Below, one piece after another: positions 46,358 through 58,705 of a stretch of DNA of 64,000 nt. Positions within the stretch are counted from its first letter, which is position 1. The number at the start of each line of letters is the position of its first letter. Under the pieces are notes generated by a model that saw nothing but the letters and a program-made list of their open reading frames with translations, was not told where the DNA came from and did not search any database. The translations under genes and the position numbers were made by a program. The stretch is from Earliella scabrosa (Eukaryota; Basidiomycota; Agaricomycetes; Polyporales; Polyporaceae), in the NCBI GenBank assembly GCA_022605405.1, contig JABYQQ010000001.1:2976001-3040000 (forward strand), in the 5' to 3' direction.

Positions 46358-46931
46358 TCAGACACGGAATAGAGCAGAGTTTCCCTCCATCTTCAGGAAC
46401 CGTATTTGTTCTTGGCCGTCCTCCTCGCTGATGCTGGATATAACATGCCATGGTAAGTCATCTCTGCGCCTTGACAAGTGTAAACTGATACTGACGATGC
46501 TTCAGCAATGACAACCTCTGACAGTCGGTTGCCCGAAGGCGTAAACTCGACCTCTGTGCTCAACTACCCGGGGTCATCAGTTACGGTGATCACGCACAAC
46601 ATGTACAGTCAAGACGCACCACACTGGGTCGCAATGGGAAACCATGGTGGCCACCTTCTTGCGTCACCTTGATATCCTCCGTATTCCAATTCCTCTGGAG
46701 GTGTAGGAGGCTCTCCTTGAGCCCCTCGCGATCGACGGGGTGGCCACAGATAGTCCCGTGAGCCTCGGGCGTGAAGAATTGATTGAAGCGCGTGCTGAAC
46801 ACGTCGACTGGACCCTGTCCCAAGTGCATACCACCTTGGGAGGGCATGGCGACGTGCGGGGAAGCCATGAGCTCACAGAGACAGTCCGAGAGCCAATGGC
46901 TTTGGGACGTGGAGATGGACGATCCGGACAT
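46358..46931 (-). CDS. Small protein, possibly NTF2/SnoaL-like
   Basis: A first exon from 46931 (MSGSSISTSQSHWLSD) reads D-V-F-S-T-R-F-N-Q-F-F-T-P-E-A-H-G, then C-G-H-P-V-D-R-E-G-L-K-E-S-L-L-H-L. That pattern (small cone-like domain with a buried Arg/Gly and a helix after G-x-x-V-x-R-x-x-L-K) recalls NTF2/SnoaL-like proteins. Downstream in-phase pieces read V-E-F-T-P-S-G-N-R-L-S-E-V-V, then, after a 55-60 nt intron, E-E-D-G-Q-E-Q-I-R-F-L-K-M-E-G to a TGA at 46358. The first intron boundary is uncertain. The domain call is inference; function is unknown. Confidence 0.5.
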
Positions 46932-47412
46932 TGTCTTATGGGGAGTCTAGGATGGAGAGAGCTGACAGACCGCTGATGCGCTTTGTAGTTTGTGGCAGGC
47001 AGACAGGCATTGTGCAGTCGAAAAGTAATATATAACTTGAGCTGTGAATCGAGAAGAGATCCATCGTCCGGTGCGAGACGGTGCGAGACGGACCTATATC
47101 CCAGACCCGGTCGAGGTGATTATGGTACTAGTCGAGACACCCCGCATTCAATATTCAGCAATCGAACGCTCGGTGAAATCCAACTGATCGAAGGGCATGT
47201 CAGCAGACACAGCGAACCAGTAAGGCCTCGGCCTCGAAGGTGCTATTCGAGATGTGCACTGCAGTAGGCCTGGCCGGGCTGGAACTGGACACCTGGACGG
47301 TCCCAATGTTCCGAGTCGCAGCATAGATCTTTTCAGCCAAGCCAGACAGCTTCACTCGACTTCCCCAAATAATTCAACAACCCGACTACATATCGCATTG
47401 AACACAGTCAAA
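46932..47412. other. Intergenic
   Basis: No gene is supported. A short tandem duplication of GTGCGAGACG lies at 47071-47090. The next gene ends at 47413 on the minus strand. Confidence 0.5.
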
Positions 47413-48045
47413 CTACAGGTTGACCTTCCAACTGAAATAGTAGTCGCTCGGCAACAACGGCACTTCCTCCTTATCTCCGAGCAGGAACCACCGAACCGCA
47501 CAAAACATAACCCTCGCGCACACACCCAGCACGCCCGCGTGGAACGGGTCGATCACGCGCTTCTCCGTCCCCGACCTCACGATGTACGCACCCGCGATGA
47601 ACGCGAGCACGACGAGCGCATGCACCGCCCAGCGACGCTTCGCAGGGGACATCGATCCCGGGCCCATGCGCCGGCGCAGCTCGTTCGCGGGTCCGAAGTT
47701 GCCCGCGGCGATGCACTCCTTGTAGCGCAGGACGAAAGGGAGGACGTGGTAGAGGAGGCCGATGGGGATTGTGAAGAAGGAGGCGGCGACGCCGATGCGC
47801 CAGGACATGCGCCGCGAGGCGAGCGCGAAGTCGCCGCTGGCGTCGAAGCTGGGGAAGAAGCGCACGATGCCCGCGAAGAAGACGTGCAGGACGAGCATGT
47901 AGAATGCGCCTTCCATGCCGTGCCGGCAGAGCTGGCTCAGCTTGAAGAGCGACGGCAGGAGGAAGGTCACCTGCTCGGCATAGGGCTGGGGGTAGGGCGG
48001 GGCGTAGGGCGGGGGATAGTTGTAAGGGTTCGTAGCGTGGTTCAT
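47413..48045 (-). CDS. Hypothetical multi-span membrane protein, single exon
   Basis: Intronless 210-aa frame. The start at 48045 (MNHATNPYNYPPPYAPPYP) follows a TATA box at a normal distance; an ATG 18 nt upstream is in frame but has a poor context. A Pro/Tyr-rich cytosolic N-tail of 25 residues precedes hydrophobic segments near 48-65 (F-Y-M-L-V-L-H-V-F-F-A-G-I), 90-110 (A-A-S-F-F-T-I-P-I-G-L-L) and 145-160 (H-A-L-V-V-L-A-F-I-A-G-A-Y). A fourth segment near the end has V-C-A-R-V-M-F-C-A-V. The family is not recognised. Its intronless structure is unusual in this window. Confidence 0.7.
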   Translation of the reverse strand: MNHATNPYNYPPPYAPPYPQPYAEQVTFLLPSLFKLSQLCRHGMEGAFYMLVLHVFFAGIVRFFPSFDASGDFALASRRMSWRIGVAASFFTIPIGLLYHVLPFVLRYKECIAAGNFGPANELRRRMGPGSMSPAKRRWAVHALVVLAFIAGAYIVRSGTEKRVIDPFHAGVLGVCARVMFCAVRWFLLGDKEEVPLLPSDYYFSWKVNL

Positions 48046-49358
48046 GCTGTAAGAAAACAGCAATGTCAGTATATATATTGGACTTGCGGGCGCAACGATG
48101 GGATTGTGTGCCTACCTTGGAGAGAGTGGCATACACTGCCGATCATGGAGGTTGCAGCGGGCTTTTATAGAGTCGCCGGTCCCGTCCTGACAGCAGCCAG
48201 ATAGAGACGTACTGAGCACCCATCGCAGTTCGGCCTTCTCCAGACGAAGATTGACCAAACGAGCCTCGTCGTGTCAGCGAGGAAATCGTGCTGTCTGTCG
48301 CAGAAGATGCATGCCAACGGCACGCGCATCCGGAATTGGGGCACATAGCTCGGAGAGAAGATGCGTGTTTGCCGCGCTGCTATGCAACTTTAGCCTAGAG
48401 ATCAAGCAACGATAGTGAGAACAATAGGATCAGATGAAGTAGCACTTGAGCGCTCACCCACAGCATCCTGTACGGCGTGCTTGAAGCCCAGTGCTTAGAG
48501 CTAGTCGATACACGTTCTGAGGCACCGAGATCCACGCCATGGACGCAAGAGCCTCCGGAACTACATCAGAAATCTGACCGTAGTAGAAGAGTTGTCTTCG
48601 AAGGCCAGTGCGACGACATGCGAACATCTGTATGGCACGGGAGCGCCTCAGATTCACATACCGAGACATGCTCTGCATGGAGAATGGATCCGACGGCCGG
48701 ACTTGCTGACGGTCTCTGTAAGATCTGTATGTGCTTTCGGTGGGGGTTTCTAGTAACCACAGCTGCCAAGTAATAACCCCCGGTATATGATTCCCCGAGA
48801 GAAACACAATGCTTGAAACTGTACATGATCCCAACTGCTGGACGTACTCAGCGATATGATCACCCTCAATACTAGAGATGACGTACCGTAAGTGCTCACA
48901 TATCCTCGTGCAAAGCACGTTTGACAAGGCTGTAGACCCGTGACTGTGACCATTCTGGTCGGATCAGGACTCGCTCGAAGTTTCTGGGAGACTCGATGTC
49001 TGACCGGCTGCGACTTATCGCTATCTGCCAATGCGACACTGGGTCAGTCATGCCGGTGAACCACTGCCACTCACCTGACATATTGTGACACCCAGGGATG
49101 TCATGCAGTACCTCGACGCGCACGCGGGCATCCATGTAGAGCGCGAAGACAGCACATCGAGAACACTTATGGGGGCACCCGGAGAGATGATGTGCGCAGG
49201 ATCAGGCGGACATGTCAACTGTGCACACTTCAAGCATGCGCGTTGTCTCATGATAGTTGGTCGGTAAGGTGGTTATGGCAGGAACAATCAGTGCATAGAT
49301 GTAGTTGTAGGAACGCACACACAAGAACATGGGATCAAAGTCATACCAAAGTCGCCAA
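48046..49358. other. Unassigned region with coding-like minus-strand frames
   Basis: Holds the TATA box at 48163-48169 and then two minus-strand frames with moderate coding character. One is 48896-49135 (79 aa, with F-E-R-V-L-I-R-P-E-W-S-Q-S-R-V-Y). The other is 48454-48927 (157 aa, with Q-L-F-Y-Y-G-Q-I-S-D-V-V-P-E-A). Neither shows a domain, and no splice joins them convincingly. I leave them uncalled. Confidence 0.35.
48163..48169 (-). promoter_or_regulatory. TATA box of the intronless membrane-protein gene
   Basis: TATAAAA on the minus strand, 118-124 bp upstream of the ATG at 48045. One of the clearest TATA elements in the window. Confidence 0.65.
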
Positions 49359-50617
49359 CTACTCCACGTCGCTCTCGAACTCGAGCGCCTGGTACTTGCG
49401 TGCCTTCTTCGTTGGGTTGGCCAACGACGCGCCCTTTGGTCGTGTGACTGCGGCCACCTTCGCCTCTATCGGATGATCGATGGACACACAAGTCAACCAC
49501 ACAGGATAGATGTGAGAACGTGACAGCGTCAGACGTACTCGGAAGAAGCTTGGATGGGTCCGTCATGATTGCGCCCTGCTTGCGCTTCGTCTTCTCGAGT
49601 TCCGCCTTCAACGCTTCGATTTGCTCTTCGGCTTCCTCCGCCTTGCGCTTGTACCTGGTGTCTGAGGCTGACGCACCAGGGGCCTTGTCTGCAGATGTCC
49701 GCGCTTTCTCCTTGTCTTTACCTTTGTCTTTCGATTTGGGTGGCGGACTGCTGTGCTTCTTCCTCGGTGCAGGCTCAGGGCTAATTGACCGACGCCTTGA
49801 GCTCGTACCTGGTTACCAAGTATGAGCTGGAGCGTGTATTATTGTGACGTGGGAGCATACCTGGAGCAGGTGTGGGCGCCGACACTGCCTTGGGGATGTC
49901 GTACGCTGCAGATGTGGACGGGTGGAGGCGGCACCTCCGCGACTGAGCTTGCAGCGCAATCTATGGGATGGAGGTGAGAACGCACAGCCACATCCAGACA
50001 GGAAGGGTGGGTGGTGGTGGTTTATGCGCTTTGAACTGCTTCTCCCACCCAGACCACTCAATCAAAATGGAACACTCACCTCAGCAAATACCTTTGTGGC
50101 ATACGCCGCCGCTTTCTCCGGATCAAGCTCGGAAAGGGAGACACGGATAGGCGTCTTTGCGCTCGTGCCTAGGACCAACTGGGGCGGTTATGCTTCCAGT
50201 CGGCTTCAGTATGCACATAGCATCATGGGAAGGGTCCGACAACATACGTCTATCCGTGCGCCTTTTGCGGAGCTCCAGTCGCCTATTGAAATCTCGCCCT
50301 TGATGAAGGTGTCCGCCATCTTCTCGACGAAAGAGTCCAACAGGAAGGACGAAACCTTGGACCCCTGCATTTCCGTTCGCTCGTACCCTATGTCATGGGA
50401 GTTCGCAGAACGTGGCACATACCACTGTGTTCTTCACGTCCTTCTCTGTCCACCTGCCTCGCCACCACCTGCCCTCATCTCCGGTGAGACCAACGTGCAC
50501 TGTCCAACTTGTGTCGTCTACGGACGAGAGGATGACGAAACGGGCTGAGCCTTGGTAAATTACTTGGATAAGTTCGTCCAGAGGGGTAAAGTGTGATAGA
50601 GCGTCAGAGTCAGACAT
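49359..50617 (-). CDS. Candidate PAXX/XRCC4-superfamily protein
   Basis: Six exons (50617-50423, 50364-50248, 50178-50080, 49960-49861, 49808-49539, 49465-49359) give 295 aa with clean splice signals. Residues 1-145 look like a beta-rich head. They include S-A-R-F-V-I-L-S-S-V-D-D, W-T-V-H-V-G-L-T, a W-R-G-R-W-T segment, an amphipathic helix V-S-S-F-L-L-D-S-F-V-E-K-M, and R-I-D-L-V-L, T-P-I-R-V-S-L-S-E-L. A helix E-I-A-L-Q-A-Q-S-R-R-C closes the head. A disordered Ser/Lys linker follows, then a coiled coil at about 222-248 (A-E-E-A-E-E-Q-I-E-A-L-K-A-E-L). The tail is basic then acidic (K-K-A-R-K-Y-Q-A-L-E-F-E-S-D-V-E). This order resembles XRCC4, XLF and PAXX, non-homologous end-joining scaffolds. 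The link is inferred from pattern, not identity. An alternative is an unrelated coiled-coil protein. Confidence 0.55.
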
Positions 50618-50973
50618 GGTATATGGCACGAAGGAGCCTAAGGCAATGTGGTTTCGCACTGGTGCCACCGTTAGACGAGTCGCGTACTGACTGAAGTAAG
50701 ATTGGCGCCCAATTCTGCACCTTTCATCTTATCTTATCAGCCCGGTAGACCGGCCCCCTTCGCCGGTGACTCTGGAAAGTGATTGTTGAGCATTATCGCG
50801 TCTTCCTTGCCACAAATCCCCATTACTCTCGACTTCATCGCAGGGTCCCGGGAATTAGTGAGTACACTTTCTTTCGTCCTTTCAGCTTCAGTACACCCAC
50901 CACGTCAACCTACGAGGCGATTACCGTCGGTAGCGCTCGGACGCAAATCAGGGATCCTCCACGCTCGGACACA
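50618..50973. promoter_or_regulatory. Divergent promoter region, PAXX-like gene and NRK1
   Basis: 356 bp between the two start codons. No TATA box is obvious. No further gene fits. Confidence 0.5.
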
Positions 50974-52169
50974 ATGAAAACAAGGGTTATACTTGTCGGA
51001 ATCGGGTGCGTGATGTGTCATGCAAGAGTAACACTATCGTAATCCCGGGCAAGAGGCGCGACGTGCTCTGGCAAGACCACGCTCGCCAAACATCTTCGTC
51101 GAATACTGCCCAATAGTGTCATTGTTCATCAAGATGTGCGTATGCCCCGTTTCTACGCTACGAACCCACAGACTAATAGTCAGTTGCTGCTCGGAAGGAT
51201 TTTGCTCCTGTTCGTCCAAGCCCAGCCGTACTGTGGAAGAGCTCCACGATCTCATGATTTCCGCAGCCGCAGGAGTTAGTACCCTTCCACCCAGAGTATG
51301 GGGTACAAGATTGGGATAGAGCGGAGGGTGCCATCGAATGGCCAAGGATGATCAAGGCATTGGATGAAGTGTGTACGAGTTTCGCTGTGAGACATTCCCG
51401 CTGAACTGATTGGATGGATCGCAGGTCAAACGTACTGGGGTGATACCTCCGGAGCACGTCTCACACGACCACTTGAACGAACAGAAAGATATCCCGATAG
51501 ACAATGCGGTCTTCCAAAGGTGGAGGGCACATTTTGAGCGTTTAGAGCAGGAGAGCAGGGAGAAAGGAGAAGAACTGAAGTGGGTCATGGTCGACGGTTT
51601 CTTACTATACTGGCATCCGGTGAGTCAGATAACAGTCGTACGCACCAAACACTTGACGGGAAATGGGGACAGGACGTCGTGGACAAACTGGACTACCGCA
51701 TATTCCTGCGGGTGCCGCACGACGTGCTCAAGCAAAGGAGGCACGAAAGACACGGATACCACACCGCAGGTAGGCCCGCGTTCCGCCGCTGTCTCCGCAC
51801 ATCCTGAGCTCGGGGTCCTGACGCTCTTCCTCTCGCTCCGTCCCTGCACAACCCCGCACTCTATGTCCGCCTTTTCGCCGCCGGCCGAAACGCGCGCTGT
51901 AATAAATCGCCCGCCGCATCGCCGGAGTTCAATCCGATCCAGAGGGCAGTCTATGGCGCGATCCGCCCAATTACTGGGAGCAGATCGTGTGGCCGGCGTA
52001 TGTTGAGGCCCACGAGGGGATGCTGGAGAACGGGGACGTCGAGCACGGGAAGCCGAACGGAAAGGTGGCGGGTCTCCTCCTATTTGACGGTCTAGAGTTG
52101 AGCATGAGCGAGATGGTCGAGCAAGTGTGCGAGCTGCTTCAAGGAGGGGTCGCGGCGTCGGTACCATAG
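50974..52169 (+). CDS. NRK1: Nicotinamide riboside kinase
   Basis: Seven exons (50974-51005, 51054-51135, 51198-51209, 51273-51368, 51425-51619, 51673-51769, 51943-52169) give 246 aa. The P-loop G-I-G-G-A-T-C-S-G-K-T-T is split by intron 1. V-H-Q-D-D-F-A-P follows; its D-F-A-P comes from a 12-nt micro-exon. Next comes H-P-E-Y-G-V-Q-D-W-D with E-W-P-R-M, the riboside-binding region. The lid and later core contain V-M-V-D-G-F-L-L-Y, Y-R-I-F-L-R-V-P and G-Y-H-T-A-E-G-S-L-W-R-D-P-P. The enzyme phosphorylates nicotinamide riboside to NMN with ATP in the NAD salvage route. Intron 6 (173 nt) is long. The tail E-H-G-K-P-N-G-K-V is conserved in fungal members. Confidence 0.9.
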
Positions 52170-52430
52170 ACTAAGACAGTGACCGTGATGTTTTGAATCG
52201 TAGAAGACATGGGATTGAGCGCAACGCCAGGCAGCCCCGCATCGGTGTTCTGTACGGAGCGTGATTACGAGTCTCGCGAATTTGTATTGGACGGCGCCGG
52301 TAATCACATGCGCGCGTCTCTGTGATTCAGGTGACCCGGAAGGAGCAGTAGAAGAGCACCGTCTCTCGCATCCGCGCTCAACTCATCCCTGCTCCTCCCT
52401 CCTCCCTTCCCTCCTACTCAACACGAAACT

Positions 52431-54560
<2,130 letters not shown>

Positions 54561-55836
54561 ACGATGCCCGGAGGTTGTCGGATACAGGACTGTGTGTTCT
54601 GGTGGTATACCACATTACCACGATATCGGATGCTGTGGTTGTAATCTAATGTAGCTATTGTCCTCTATTATCCCTGTGTAGGGGCCATGTTTTATCTCCG
54701 TGACGCCGTCGACCGGCAGTGAGATAGAGGCTCGGTCTGTGGGACATGCCTCGGCGTCGTCGTCCACACGGTGGTGCCACGGAGCGCTCAGCTGGTGCGC
54801 TCAACATGGGTGTGGACGAATTCGTCTTGCTTCTGCGGTTGATGTTCGGTATGCGCATGCGGTACACGCTTGCCACACGAGGGTAATCTGGTAAACACGG
54901 CGCCTTGCGCGCTCAAGAGAATGCTTCTGCGGTTGGCAGGGTGGTGCCACTCGCCAAGTGAACCATATACCATGCCACTCGATGTCATCGGCGTGCAATC
55001 GTCACGGATCTAGATCGAATATGAAGTTGAGTTAATACCTGGGTCACACCCACAGGTATATATGCCACATCGACACAATCGGGTAACCGCCCATTCCAGG
55101 GGCCCGATGAACCACAGAGGCACTGTCGATGCCTGGACTGGAGAGCCGCGGGGCCGTTCTACCATAACTGACAGCCTGCAGCATGTGTCCCAGTTGGATG
55201 TACGCTATGCACACGCAGAAGGGGATGGGCTATGGCTAGGATTGCGAGGGAGAAGGATAAAGGAGAGTCCGGTGATGGGCATAAGTGTCATTACCCTTGC
55301 TGTGATCACGTCGGCTGTCTGCTCAGGCACTTTCTTTCCTCAGTGCGCTCCGACCCCTCCATCTCTTCCGCCACCATCCGCGCCCTTCACATCGATACTT
55401 ATACCGCGACTGCTCTTGCCTCCCTCTTGCTTTGTCACCCGCCATTTCCTCTCGGTCGTCACGCGCGTCACCCTGTCGCAGTACGCTTGCGTCGGATCCC
55501 TGCCATTCAAGTACCTGGCCTCGATTGCTCGTTCTCCCAAGCGACCTCGAGGCATCTCGTTTCCCATAACCGTCCTGCAGCGTGCTGCACAGCAGGTGCG
55601 ACTTGCCCCTGTCTCCAACCTTCACAGGTTTGCTGACTGTGCGTAACACAGGCGTTAACCTTTTAAACTTCGAACCCTCTACCAAGGTCGACCGTCTGCA
55701 TTCATCGACATCAGCCTACCAGTGCACAGTGAGTTGTCTTGCAGACTGTAATCGTTAGTGAACGATGCTGACTATGTCGTCACGGTTTTCTGGCAGAATG
55801 GTAGCAGTCTTGTCCTTCATCCATCATAGCCCGTCC
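54561..55836. other. Intergenic: F-box gene upstream region
   Basis: Contains only short open frames; those at 55062-55646 (plus) and 55323-55685 (minus) overlap each other and show no domain. No repeat was recognised. Confidence 0.5.
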
Positions 55837-57103
55837 ATGGATTCACTTCCAAACGAGCTGCTCCTCTCCATCTTCGAGGAGCTCGACCATACATGCCTCC
55901 GTGCATGCCTCCTCACCTGTCGCAGGTGGCATGTCACCTGCGAGCGCGTCGTCTACACTTCCCCGCGTCTCTCTAGCCCCACCGCCATGGACTCCTTCGC
56001 CCGCGTGCTCTCCTCCAAGCCCTACCTCCAGCGCTCCGTTCGCTCTCTACACGTCCTCGGCAAAGCGAACTATTCTTCCGCCCGGGCGACCGACTGGGTG
56101 CTCGCTCTCCCAGGGCGTCTCGCCGCCATCCTGCCGAACCTGCGCGCGCTGACGCTTGAGAACATCGAGAGCGTGTTCTTCAGCAGCAAGTTCTTCGACG
56201 GCCTCGAGCGGTTCCAGAGGGTGTCCGAGCTCGAGATCCGCCACTGCCGGTTCTACAGCCCCCACGACCTCCGAAATCTTATCTACGCCTTCCCGCGCCT
56301 CACGGCCCTCACGCTCTCGCACGTCCGCTGGGGCCGGCCGCCCCCACCGAGCATCAGCCCTGGGAGCCCCAAAACGCCGACACGATGGGACCGTATCCTG
56401 CCGCTCAGGACTCTGCGACTCGAGTATCTGTCAGGTGTGACGGAATACGGGGACGTGTTCCGGTGGTTCGACGGCTACCGCACCGTGCGGGAGCTCGGGC
56501 TGATGCATGTCCCCGCGGGCGCGTTGCGCGTCGTAGGGAGCTATCTCACCCAGATGGCCAACGCAGGCTGCTCGCTCGAAGCTCTGACGTTTTGCCCGCT
56601 CATCATGGAGGGCGCCGACCTGAGTAAGCCGTGCTTCCGTGCTACGCCCACGTAAATTACTGATCGATATGTTTTGCCGCTTCATCTCCGCCCTCTATCA
56701 TCCATCTCCTCTAGACCATATGCCGGCCATCACACAGGCCATCGAGCAGCAGAAACGCCTGAGGGCGCTACGGCTGAACGTCGTCGCGATGAACGACAAG
56801 CTGCTCCGCTGGGTGCCGTCCCTGTTCGACAGGGTGCGACACTCGCCGATCGAGCGCGTCGCGCTCGAGTTCACGCTCGATTACGAAAACGCGGCGAAGA
56901 CGGGGACGGCGTGGGTGATGATGAACGAACGGCTGTCGAGGTATTGGCGGGGCACGCTCTCGGCCGTCACACTTACGCACAATCCCGTCGGGCACTTCGT
57001 CCCTGACACACAGGTGCCGCGCATCTTGACGTCGCGCTTCCCGGATCTCGTACAACGGGGGCTCCTGGACGTTCGGATCGGCGTCCGCTATCCGGATAAT
57101 TAG
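55837..57103 (+). CDS. F-box protein with leucine-rich-like C-terminal region
   Basis: Two exons (55837-56623, 56715-57103) give 391 aa. The F-box sits at the very N-terminus: M-D-S-L-P-N-E-L-L-L-S-I-F-E-E-L, then R-A-C-L-L-T-C-R-R-W. This supports the start at 55837; in-frame ATGs at 55765 and 55798 would add 24 or 13 residues. The rest is irregular leucine-rich-like repeats (L-R-A-L-T-L-E-N-I, L-T-A-L-T-L-S-H-V, R-A-L-R-L-N-V-V) as in agaricomycete F-box families. The F-box recruits Skp1 in an SCF ubiquitin ligase; the C-terminal part would bind a substrate, unknown. Such genes are expanded and variable in mushrooms. Confidence 0.85.
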
Positions 57104-58142
57104 GTTGTGAAACAGTTCTGGTGTCCAGGGTTGTTGAGTTCTATTCTTGCGCTAGCTGTTTTGGTCTCGGGGCTGTCTCCGTCCATGTTCTCTTTCTCAT
57201 ACTCATAGACGATGTCCCCTCCTCTCATGCACGTAGTCTATCATTATTCTCTTTCTCTGGTCGCTTTGTTGGGTGTTCTTGCTATCTTTGTTGTCCTCAC
57301 TGTCGTCCATGTCTCCCTACACCGTAAACACGCTTGATCTCAAATCGTTACTAGTACAAAGTCAATCGCTAGGATCAACTTCTACCGTGATCTTGACACT
57401 GGAAACTGAGTATCTGAACAGAGTCGACCTTGACTTACACTCTCAATCTCCGTTCCGGGATCGCATGTCTCAAGAATCTTTCCCTTGCTTCAGGCGTGCC
57501 AGCCCCTCGACCACAGATGATGTGAATTCGTGTCTCCGAGTTTTAGACGCCCAACACAACCTGTAGCCCTCCAGAAAGTATAGGTTCCACACCAGGTTGT
57601 AGGACCAATCCTTCAGCTTAGGAAACTTCGAAATTGTGTGAACGCTGACCGCGCAGATGGCAACCGGCGCTTAACTTGCCAAACCAGGAACAGATCATAC
57701 GCGAGTTCAACGTTCGACGTTCAACACCTACGTCATTCAAACGCAACACCATGCATGTTGACCTCAGACCGCCTTCCATCCTCTCGTTCAGTCGCCCCGC
57801 TCTTCTGTTTGGATCATGACTTGGGAGGCCAGGTCTTGCTAACGGCTTCATGCCGCACCCTTACGGTTGACCACCGAGGCTGTGACGCTTAACGACCAAC
57901 CAATTGCCCCGAGGTGATGCAACTAGGATCTTCCGTTGATGCGTCTCACAGGTATCACCGCAGGTGTACGCATCGTCCACATCGATCCACAGTGCCACAT
58001 TTGCCGCCGTGCAAAGTAGTGCGAAGTCCACAAGGGCGCCTCCGACTCCTGAGCCACAACAAACGATCGTGCGAGATCGAAGCAATTTCACGAGCTCGAG
58101 GCCAAGTCTGCGCAGCGTACTTATTGGCGTTCATCTCATGAT

Positions 58143-58169
58143 TTGCATCCATGATAATGATGGATGCAA
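58143..58169. repeat. Perfect 10-bp inverted repeat
   Basis: TTGCATCCAT (58143-58152) and ATGGATGCAA (58160-58169) with a 7-nt loop, 535-560 bp upstream of the sedolisin B start. Could be a dimeric transcription-factor site. Confidence 0.55.
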
Positions 58170-58539
58170 GATGGATGGGATCTGACTCCTGAGTGCCTAC
58201 CAGGTCGTGCATCAGCCTGCATCAGCAACATGCACAGGGAGCGAAGGAAAGCCCTGGGCATCTTCTTGACCAGCAGAATTCGCGCTCTTGGCCATGGAAA
58301 TGGCGGTCTCGGTGACAAGCCCGAGATGTCCGTCGCTGCTTGGGGCGCTCCGAGCGGGATGCGGGGCCGGAGCAGCCAATCGCAGGGGGCCCGGACCCCA
58401 ATCAACGGAACGCAGGAGCATCACATCAGCCAGCGCAGCGCACCGTGCCTCTGGTCTGCCTCTCTCTGCGCATGCGAAGCCCGCGGTGAGCCCGACGATG
58501 TGGGACGCGCGAAACCCGCGCGAGGCGGGCGACATCTCA

Positions 58540-58546
58540 TATATAG
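58540..58546 (+). promoter_or_regulatory. TATA box of sedolisin B
   Basis: TATATAG, 160-166 bp upstream of the ATG at 58706. Confidence 0.55.
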
Positions 58547-58705
58547 CCGACGCCGCACACTCAACGCTTCTGCTCTTGGCCGAGGTACGCTTGGAGACGA
58601 CAGTAACGCCGTAACGCCTTCTCGTATATTTCTCTGCGCTCGCGCCCCTCTTCTTGTTTCCCGCCCCCTCTTGCCCTTGTTTCTTTCGTTTCTACAGCAC
58701 TAGCT

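Larger units (their letters stand above)
57104..58705. other. Intergenic: sedolisin B upstream region
   Basis: 1.6 kb without a supported gene. Contains a perfect 10-bp hairpin (58143-58169) and a TATA element (58540-58546), listed separately. Frames at 58164-58703 and 58212-58535 overlap in antisense and have no domain. Confidence 0.55.

Noticed and set aside
47254..48204. 316-aa plus-strand frame
   Set aside because: Antisense shadow of the intronless membrane-protein gene.
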